A stretch of DNA of 64,000 nt from an uncultured Parabacteroides sp. (lineage in GTDB: Bacteria; Bacteroidota; Bacteroidia; Bacteroidales; Tannerellaceae): positions 1-64,000 of the forward strand of contig CALUZV010000004.1 of NCBI GenBank assembly GCA_944325345.1, given 5' to 3'. The translations under genes were made by a program, and so were the position numbers. Below, in pieces: positions 57,059 to 64,000 of this stretch. Within the stretch, counting starts at the first letter, position 1. Every line of letters begins with the position of its first letter. A model generated the notes under the pieces. That model saw only the letters and a list, made by a program, of their open reading frames with translations. It had not been told where the DNA came from and made no database searches.

Positions 57059-57667
57059 ATGAAATATAACACAGAAGAAAAGCGATTGGCTTTGCCGGAA
57101 TACGGACGTAATATCCAAAACATGGTAGATTATTGTATAACGATTGCAGACCGAGAGGAGCGGAAGCGTTGTGCAAATACCATTATCAACGTGATGGGCA
57201 ACCTTTTCCCTCACCTGCGTGATGTAAACGACTTTAAGCATATTCTCTGGGACCATCTGGCTATTATGTCTGATTTCAAATTAGATATTGATTATCCCTA
57301 CGAGATTGTCAAGAAGGAAAACCTGAACACTCGGCCGCCGCGCATCCCTTACAGCAATTCCCGCTTCCATTACCGCCATTATGGGAAGACATTGGAACTG
57401 ATGATCCAAAAGGCAACGACTTACCCCGACGGTCCTGAGAAAGACCAGCTCATCAAGCTGCTGGCTACGCAAATGAAGAAATCTTTCCTGACATGGAACA
57501 AAGAAACCGTGGACGACCGGAAGATTTTCAAAGACCTTGACGAACTCTCTGACGGCAAGATTATCCTCGACGAAGAGGAACACAAGCTTCTTGAGAGCCG
57601 CGACCTGATTGCTCGCACCAACTCCAATACAAACAAGAAAAACTATTCACGCAATAAAAGCAGATGA
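57059..57667 (+). CDS. DUF4290 protein
   Basis: A 202-aa soluble helical protein (MKYNTEEKRLALPEYGRNIQ) of the Bacteroidota-specific DUF4290 family, unknown function. It overlaps murA by 4 bp (ATGA), so the two are translationally coupled. The fixed place before murA suggests a cell-wall-related role, but nothing in the sequence proves it. The C-terminus is Asn/Lys rich and probably disordered. Confidence 0.85.
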   Translation: MKYNTEEKRLALPEYGRNIQNMVDYCITIADREERKRCANTIINVMGNLFPHLRDVNDFKHILWDHLAIMSDFKLDIDYPYEIVKKENLNTRPPRIPYSNSRFHYRHYGKTLELMIQKATTYPDGPEKDQLIKLLATQMKKSFLTWNKETVDDRKIFKDLDELSDGKIILDEEEHKLLESRDLIARTNSNTNKKNYSRNKSR

Positions 57668-58968
57668 GCTCATTTGTGATAGAAGGCGGATACCGGCTGA
57701 ACGGCGAAATCATCCCCCAAGGAGCTAAGAACGAAGCCCTCGAAGTGATTTGCGCCGTCTTGCTGACGCCCGATAAAGTAACCATCCATAACATCCCCGA
57801 TATCCTTGATGTCAACAATTTAATCCAACTGCTGCGCGATATGCGCGTCAAGGTGGAGCGAATCAGTGTGGATACCTATACATTCCAGGCGGACGACGTG
57901 GACTTGGATTACCTCAACACCGAGGACTTCCTGCGCCGGAGTGCTTCCCTGCGCGGCTCGGTGATGATTGTGGGTCCGCTGGTGGCTCGTTTCGGGAAAG
58001 CCTTGATTCCTAAACCAGGTGGGGACAAGATTGGGCGCCGCCGTCTGGATACGCACTTCGTGGGCATCCAGCACTTGGGGGCGACATTTAACTACGATGC
58101 TACCCGCCAGGTCTATGAGATAAATGCCAAGCAATTAAAGGGGGCGTATATGTTGCTCGACGAGGCTTCGATTACCGGCACGGCGAATATCCTCATGGCT
58201 TCAGTCCTCGCCGAGGGCACCACGACTATCTATAACGCCGCCTGCGAGCCTTACCTCCAGCAGCTCTCCGCGATGCTGAACCGCATGGGCGCCCATATCT
58301 CCGGTATCGGTTCTAATCTATTGACTATCGAGGGAGTGAAGGAGCTGCATGGTACAGAGCATACGATATTGCCAGACATGATCGAAGTCGGAAGCTTCAT
58401 CGGCATGGCAGCCATGACGGGCTCTGACATCACGATAAAGAATACCGGCTACGACAAGCTCGGTATCATCCCCAATGCTTTCCGCCGCCTGGGTATCACC
58501 GTGGAGCAGCGGGGCGACGACATCCACATCCCGACGCACGATTCTTACGAGATAGAGACCTTCATTGACGGCTCTATCATGACCATCGCCGACGCTCCTT
58601 GGCCCGGCTTGACGCCCGACCTCCTCAGCGTCTTCCTCGTGGTAGCGACACAGGCCGTCGGCAGCGTCTTGATTCACCAAAAGATGTTCGAGAGCCGCCT
58701 CTTCTTCGTGGACAAGCTCATCGACATGGGGGCGCAGATTATCCTTTGCGACCCGCACCGCGCGACGGTCATCGGACTAGGACACCGCTTCAAACTCCGC
58801 GCCTCGACGATGGTATCGCCCGATATTCGCGCCGGCATCGCCCTTCTCATCGCCGCCATGAGTGCCGAAGGGACGAGCCGCATCCACAACATTGACCAGA
58901 TAGACCGGGGTTACCAGAACATCGACCTCCGCCTCAACCAATTGGGAGCGCGTATCACCCGGCTCTAA
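57664..58968 (+). CDS. murA: UDP-GlcNAc 1-carboxyvinyltransferase, Cys-to-Asp variant
   Basis: A 434-aa enzyme of the EPSP-synthase fold that makes UDP-GlcNAc-enolpyruvate, the first step of peptidoglycan synthesis. Lys22-Asn23 lie in QGAKNEAL. The active-site loop reads PGGDKIGRRRLD with Asp121 where fosfomycin-sensitive enzymes have Cys115. Asp at this place keeps activity and blocks fosfomycin attack in other bacteria, so natural fosfomycin resistance of the enzyme is expected. It belongs to the operon with DUF4290, rimM, an M23 peptidase, dxr and rseP. Confidence 0.95.
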   Translation: MSSFVIEGGYRLNGEIIPQGAKNEALEVICAVLLTPDKVTIHNIPDILDVNNLIQLLRDMRVKVERISVDTYTFQADDVDLDYLNTEDFLRRSASLRGSVMIVGPLVARFGKALIPKPGGDKIGRRRLDTHFVGIQHLGATFNYDATRQVYEINAKQLKGAYMLLDEASITGTANILMASVLAEGTTTIYNAACEPYLQQLSAMLNRMGAHISGIGSNLLTIEGVKELHGTEHTILPDMIEVGSFIGMAAMTGSDITIKNTGYDKLGIIPNAFRRLGITVEQRGDDIHIPTHDSYEIETFIDGSIMTIADAPWPGLTPDLLSVFLVVATQAVGSVLIHQKMFESRLFFVDKLIDMGAQIILCDPHRATVIGLGHRFKLRASTMVSPDIRAGIALLIAAMSAEGTSRIHNIDQIDRGYQNIDLRLNQLGARITRL

Positions 58969-58985
58969 ATACGAATTGACACAAA

Positions 58986-59507
58986 ATGATTACACAAGAA
59001 GAACTCTTCAAAATAGGACATTTCGCCAAGCCGCATGGTATCAAGGGCGAGCTCTCGCTCATGACGCGTTGCGACGTATTCGACGAGTCGGACGACCCTT
59101 ACATCGTCTGCGAGATGAATGGCATCCTCGTCCCCTTCTTCATCGAATCGTACCGATACAAGGGCGCATCCACCATCCTCGTCAAGCTCGAGGGCGTGGA
59201 CACTGAGGCCGACGCGCGCGAGTTTACCGGCAAGGAAGTCTTCTATGCCCTCGACGAGGTGGACGAAGACACGCTGCTGGGCGATATCTCGTGGGACAAC
59301 TTCGTGGGCTACCGCGTTATCGATGAGCGGCACGGCGAACTGGGTCCGATAACAGCCGTGGACGAATCGACGGCGAACGTCTTGCTCCAAATCGAGCACA
59401 ACGGTCGCGACGTCCTCCTCCCTGCTGTCGAAGAGCTGATTAAGGAGGCCGACCACGAGGCGCGAGTGCTCCGCGTCAGTGTGCCCGAAGGACTGTTGGA
59501 GTTGTAA
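58986..59507 (+). CDS. rimM: Ribosome maturation factor RimM
   Basis: A 173-aa protein with the RimM start IGHFAKPHGIKGELS and the PRC-barrel segment (LLGDISWDNFVGYRVID, VLLPAVEELI). It helps assemble the 30S head by binding S19. It lies 17 bp after murA; elsewhere rimM often sits with trmD, but this place is usual in Bacteroidales. Confidence 0.93.
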   Translation: MITQEELFKIGHFAKPHGIKGELSLMTRCDVFDESDDPYIVCEMNGILVPFFIESYRYKGASTILVKLEGVDTEADAREFTGKEVFYALDEVDEDTLLGDISWDNFVGYRVIDERHGELGPITAVDESTANVLLQIEHNGRDVLLPAVEELIKEADHEARVLRVSVPEGLLEL

Positions 59508-59513
59508 CGTAGT

Positions 59514-60392
59514 ATGACACTGAAGAAAAGGAAAAAGAAACAAGGATTTAAGTCGTTTTGGAGCCGCGTACGCTTCAAATACAAGCTCACGTTCATCAAC
59601 GAAGACACGCTGGAGGAGGTCTGGACTTTCCGCCTCTCGCAGCTCTCGGCCTTCGCTGTGCTGCTTGTTTTCGCCTTCGCGCTGGTGTCCGTAACGGCGT
59701 TTATCATTATTAAGACGCCGATACGCAACTACTTGCCGGGCTATCTGGACGTCGAGGTGCGCAAGGAAATCGTCCAGAACGCGCTGCGGGCCGACTCGCT
59801 CGAACGTATGCTGGAGATACAGCACGTCTATCTGGAAAACGTGGCACGGATTATCGGGGGCGAGGTGCCGCTCGACTCCATCCGCCGCATCGACTCCCTG
59901 GCGCGCGTGGATGCCGACTTCGAGATTCCACGCGGCGAGGCCGAGCAAGCCTTTGTTGCCCAATATGAAGAGGAAGAAAAATACAGCCTGACGGCCTTGA
60001 ACCCGAATCCGGTCTTCACGGAGCAGGCTTTCTTTTACAAGCCGGTGGACGGAGTCGTCTCCTCACACTACCAGACCGACATCCGCCACTTCGGGGTGGA
60101 CATCGCCGCCTCGCCCTCGGAAAGCGTCTTGGCTACGCTCGACGGGACAGTGGTTTACGCCGGCTACGACCCGCAGCATGGGAACGTCATCCAGCTGCAA
60201 CACCGGAACGGATTGGTATCGATTTACAAACATAACGAAGCGTTGCTGAAGGAACCGGGCGACCACGTCGTCGCGGGCGAGGCTATCGCTTTGGTGGGAA
60301 ACACCGGGACGCTCTCGACAGGACCGCACCTCCACTTCGAGCTGTGGTACAAGGGTGTGCCGGTCAATCCCGAGGAATATATCGCATTTTAA
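59514..60392 (+). CDS. M23-family peptidoglycan endopeptidase
   Basis: A 292-aa protein with a basic cytosolic tail (MTLKKRKKKQGFK), one membrane span (about residues 47-68) and a periplasmic M23 domain. Zinc ligands are visible in RHFGVD (His, Asp) and GPHLHFEL (His-x-His), and YKHN supplies a further His, so the enzyme looks active. It should cut peptide cross-links of peptidoglycan. The gene is 6 bp after rimM and 3 bp before dxr. Confidence 0.88.
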   Translation: MTLKKRKKKQGFKSFWSRVRFKYKLTFINEDTLEEVWTFRLSQLSAFAVLLVFAFALVSVTAFIIIKTPIRNYLPGYLDVEVRKEIVQNALRADSLERMLEIQHVYLENVARIIGGEVPLDSIRRIDSLARVDADFEIPRGEAEQAFVAQYEEEEKYSLTALNPNPVFTEQAFFYKPVDGVVSSHYQTDIRHFGVDIAASPSESVLATLDGTVVYAGYDPQHGNVIQLQHRNGLVSIYKHNEALLKEPGDHVVAGEAIALVGNTGTLSTGPHLHFELWYKGVPVNPEEYIAF

Positions 60393-60395
60393 AGT

Positions 60396-61544
<1,149 letters not shown>

Positions 61545-61566
61545 TATTAAATAAGAAGAATAGCTA

Positions 61567-62892
61567 ATGGAGACATTTCTTATCAAAGCCCTGCAGCTCA
61601 TCTTGAGTCTTTCTATCCTCGTGATAGTCCATGAGTTCGGGCACTTCCTTTTCGCCCGCCTTTTCAAAGTGCGCGTCGAAAAGTTCTACCTTTTCTTTGA
61701 CCCTTGGTTCTCGCTCTTCAAATTCAAACCGAAGAACAGCGAGACGGAATACGGCATCGGCTGGCTCCCCCTCGGCGGCTACTGCAAGATTTCCGGCATG
61801 ATCGACGAAAGCATGGACAAGGAGCAACTGGCCAAACCGCCCCAGCCCTACGAGTTCCGCTCGAAGCCGGCCGGCCAGCGTCTGCTCATCATGGTGGGCG
61901 GCGTCTTGTTCAACTTCATCCTCGCCTTGTTTATCTACTCGATGGTGCTCTTCTACTGGGGCGACACGTATTTGCCCCTGAAGAACATGAAGATGGGTAT
62001 GAATTATAGCGAGACGTTCCAGAACGTCGGCTTCCACGACGGCGACATCCTCCTCAAGGCCGACACGACCACCCTCGAGCGTTTCGACGAAAATACCGCC
62101 CGCCTCGTCATGGAGGCACGCAACGTTACCGTCCTCCGCGAGGGCAAGGAGGTCGTCATCCCCATGCCGGGCGACATGATGCAGCGCCTCCTGCGCGACA
62201 AGAAGGGCTTCGCCGGCCTCCGTTTCCCGATGGTGGTGAAGGATTTGCCCATCAAGGACGCTCCGGCGGTCGTCGCCGGCCTCCAGCCCGGGGATAGCAT
62301 CGTCTCGGTCAATGGCGTAGCGACTCCGACGTTCGACGACGTGGCCGTCTCCCTTTATGCCCACAAAGGCACGCCGCTGACCCTCGGCTTCTACCGCAAC
62401 CACCAGCGCGACTCGCTGACAATCACGCCCGACACGCTTGGCAAAATTGGCGTCGCCGTCTTCCTCCCCACCGAGCTCTACGAGATGAAGAAGGTGTCCT
62501 ACGGTTTCTTCGCCTCTTTCCCGGCCGGAATCGAAAAGGGCGTGCGCTCGCTGACGGGCTACGTGAACGACATGAAATACGTCTTCACGAAGGAAGGCGC
62601 CTCGAGCCTCGGCGGTTTCGGGTCGATTGGCAACCTCTTCGCGCCCGTCTGGGACTGGCAGCTCTTTTGGGAGCGTAGCGCGTGGCTTTCGCTCATCCTC
62701 GCGTTCATGAACATCCTGCCGATACCGGCGCTGGACGGCGGGCACGTCATGTTCCTCCTCTACGAGGTCATCACGCGGCGGAAACCGAGCGATAAGTTCC
62801 TCGAATACGCGCAAGTAACGGGCATGGCCATCTTGCTTCTGCTCCTGATTTATGCCAACGGCAACGATTTGCTGCGCTTCGTATTCAATTAG
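61567..62892 (+). CDS. rseP: Site-2 membrane protease RseP
   Basis: A 441-aa M50 metalloprotease. The zinc motif is HEFGHFLFAR in the first span and LDGGHV in a late span. One or two PDZ-type domains lie between (about residues 130-330, including GLQPGDSIVSVNG). Four membrane spans are expected. It cuts anti-sigma factors or leftover signal peptides inside the membrane. It is the last gene of the operon. Confidence 0.94.
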   Translation: METFLIKALQLILSLSILVIVHEFGHFLFARLFKVRVEKFYLFFDPWFSLFKFKPKNSETEYGIGWLPLGGYCKISGMIDESMDKEQLAKPPQPYEFRSKPAGQRLLIMVGGVLFNFILALFIYSMVLFYWGDTYLPLKNMKMGMNYSETFQNVGFHDGDILLKADTTTLERFDENTARLVMEARNVTVLREGKEVVIPMPGDMMQRLLRDKKGFAGLRFPMVVKDLPIKDAPAVVAGLQPGDSIVSVNGVATPTFDDVAVSLYAHKGTPLTLGFYRNHQRDSLTITPDTLGKIGVAVFLPTELYEMKKVSYGFFASFPAGIEKGVRSLTGYVNDMKYVFTKEGASSLGGFGSIGNLFAPVWDWQLFWERSAWLSLILAFMNILPIPALDGGHVMFLLYEVITRRKPSDKFLEYAQVTGMAILLLLLIYANGNDLLRFVFN

Positions 62893-62915
62893 TAAAAAAA
62901 TAACCTTGCCCCTTC

Positions 62916-62962
62916 AAGGAGTAGGCCAAACGCAGCCCGGCGTTGGCTTACTCCTTATTTTT
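62916..62962 (+). terminator. rseP operon terminator
   Basis: AAGGAGTAGGCCAAACG and CGTTGGCTTACTCCTT pair with a few mismatches, followed by ATTTTTTT. Confidence 0.85.
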
Positions 62963-63189
62963 TTACCCAAAAGTAGTTGCTGGGTAAATTTTGACGAAAT
63001 ATTTACCCAAAAGTAGTTGCTGGGTAAATCCAGATGAAATATTTACCCAGGAGTAGTTGGTGGGTAAATCGGAGACGATTTTCTTACCCACAAGTAGTTG
63101 GTGGGTAAATCCGGACGGAATATTTACCCACAAGTAGTTGGTGAGTAAATTTGGAGGGAATATTTACCCACGAGTAGCTGGTGGGTAAA
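62962..63189. repeat. Array F: six 40-bp repeats with a TTTACCCA dyad
   Basis: TTTACCC or CTTACCC starts at 62962, 63002, 63042, 63083, 63123 and 63163 (steps 40, 40, 41, 40, 40). Each unit is TTTACCCA-AAAGTAGTTGC-TGGGTAAA or a variant, a hairpin of 8 bp. It fills the space between the convergent rseP and proS terminators. Confidence 0.9.
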
Positions 63190-63228
63190 AAGAATCCCCG
63201 AGCCGCCTCAAAAGGCAGTCCCGGGGAT
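63190..63228 (-). terminator. proS terminator
   Basis: On the minus strand ATCCCCGGGACTGCC pairs with GGCGGCTCGGGGAT (small mismatches), followed by TCTTTTT. It ends right at array F. Confidence 0.8.
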
Positions 63229-63255
63229 CTGGATAATAAGGAGTATGAAGGAATA

Positions 63256-64000
63256 TTAATAATTACGGGCGAAAAGGACGCGGCGAGCTGACGGTTTGCC
63301 TGTTACCATGCAGCAGCCCGGTTCGTTGTCGTCGTCCATCGGGATGCAGCGGATGGTGGCCTTCGTCTCGTTCTTGACGCGCTCTTCGGTCTCCGGCGTG
63401 CCGTCCCAGTGAGCCAGGACGAAGTAGCCCTGCTCGATTTTTTCCTTGAACTCGTCGTAGGAATCGACCTTGACGGTGCGTTCCTCGCGGAGCTTGAGGG
63501 CTTTCTGGAAGATGTTCTTCTGGATGTCTTCCAGGAGGTTCTGGACGTAAGTCTCGATGCCATCGCAAGAAACTGTCTCCTTCTCGAGCGTGTCGCGGCG
63601 CATGACTTCGATGGTGTTGTTCTCCAAATCGCGCCCACCCATGGCGAGGCGGACGGGGACACCCTTCAGCTCGTAGTTGGCGAATTTCCAACCCGGTTTG
63701 CGGTTGTCGGCGTCGTCGAACTTGACGGAGATGCCGAGCTTCTTCAGGTTGTCGGCGATGCCGTTCACCTTCTTGCGGATTTCGTCCAGCTGCTCCATGC
63801 TGCGATAGATAGGGATGATAACCACCTGAATCGGAGCGAGGTGCGGCGGGAGCACCAGTCCGTTGTCGTCGGAGTGAGCCATGATGAGCGCACCGATGAG
63901 ACGCGTCGAGACGCCCCACGAGGTAGCCCAGGCGTAGTCGGTCTTTCCGTCCTTATCGACGAAGGTAACGTTGAACGCCTTACCGAAGTTCTGTCCGAGG
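63256..64000 (-). CDS. proS: Prolyl-tRNA synthetase, C-terminal part
   Basis: The gene continues beyond the window edge, so only about 248 C-terminal codons are present. [22 protein letters not shown] followed by [10 protein letters not shown] is the class II motif 3 region of ProS, then the anticodon-binding domain ([11 protein letters not shown]) and a C-terminal zinc-like domain ending [11 protein letters not shown]. This is the shorter ProS type of archaea, eukaryotes and many Bacteroidota, without an editing insert. The internal ATG at 63882 is not the start; the frame is open to 64000. Confidence 0.93.
   Translation of the reverse strand, partial: LGQNFGKAFNVTFVDKDGKTDYAWATSWGVSTRLIGALIMAHSDDNGLVLPPHLAPIQVVIIPIYRSMEQLDEIRKKVNGIADNLKKLGISVKFDDADNRKPGWKFANYELKGVPVRLAMGGRDLENNTIEVMRRDTLEKETVSCDGIETYVQNLLEDIQKNIFQKALKLREERTVKVDSYDEFKEKIEQGYFVLAHWDGTPETEERVKNETKATIRCIPMDDDNEPGCCMVTGKPSARRVLFARNY

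Noticed and set aside
61564..62814. 416-codon frame antisense to rseP
   Set aside because: rseP has HExxH, PDZ and LDGGH motifs in the sense strand.

Overview
The window looks like a chromosomal segment of a Bacteroidales bacterium. The evidence is a SusC/SusD pair, many promoters of the Bacteroidota type (TAnnTTTG at -7, often with TTTG or TTG about 19-20 bp upstream), scarce Shine-Dalgarno sequences, an epimerase-type threonine dehydrogenase, DUF4290 next to murA, and secreted glycosidases of families GH2 and GH51. A gut or oral Tannerellaceae/Bacteroidaceae member is plausible, but the species cannot be fixed from the sequence. I saw no rRNA, tRNA, CRISPR array, transposase or prophage.

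Layout. 0-3.4 kb: a promoter with a perfect hairpin at the expected transcription start, a broken Fic fragment, and a two-gene operon of a secreted TPR protein and a Fic protein. 3.7-11.9 kb: a tightly packed six-gene operon (DUF4261, SWIM zinc finger, DUF5691, MoxR-type AAA+ ATPase, DUF5682, VWA protein); this is the best candidate in the window for a functionally undescribed system. 12-17.5 kb: flavin reductase-like protein, ribosomal proteins L27/L21, a DcuB-type dicarboxylate transporter, a decarboxylase beta subunit and small membrane or secreted proteins. 17.7-31.5 kb: carbohydrate use (secreted LacZ-type GH2 with a leader peptide, SusD, SusC, GH51) interrupted by an ABC-F ATPase. 32.1-37.2 kb: a metal-homeostasis operon (Zn/Cd P-type ATPase, Fur-family regulator, Cu P-type ATPase, small HMA chaperone) invaded by REP-like palindromes. 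37.5-40 kb: divergent tdh and kbl, which together convert threonine to glycine plus acetyl-CoA. 40-46 kb: DnaQ-like exonuclease, amidase, radical-SAM sulfatase maturase, and a TldD/PmbA pair in which TldD has a Tat lipoprotein signal. 46.2-48.5 kb: ridA, rlmB, tatC, tatA. 48.7-57 kb: fabD, small membrane proteins, gdhA, a secreted choloylglycine-hydrolase-family enzyme, an AspT-type transporter and another GH2. 57-62.9 kb: envelope operon DUF4290-murA-rimM-M23 peptidase-dxr-rseP. The window ends inside proS.

The most unusual structural feature is intergenic. At six places (about 15.0, 23.3, 31.6, 42.9, 49.6 and 63.0 kb) there is a short tandem array with a repeat unit of 40-42 bp. Every array has its own sequence, but every unit contains a dyad. 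A related 21-bp palindrome array lies in the leader of the zinc ATPase gene. Equal period, unrelated sequence and strictly intergenic position suggest one local-amplification process or one family of DNA-bound sites spaced at whole helical turns.

All function calls come from reading motifs and family resemblance by eye; no database search was run.
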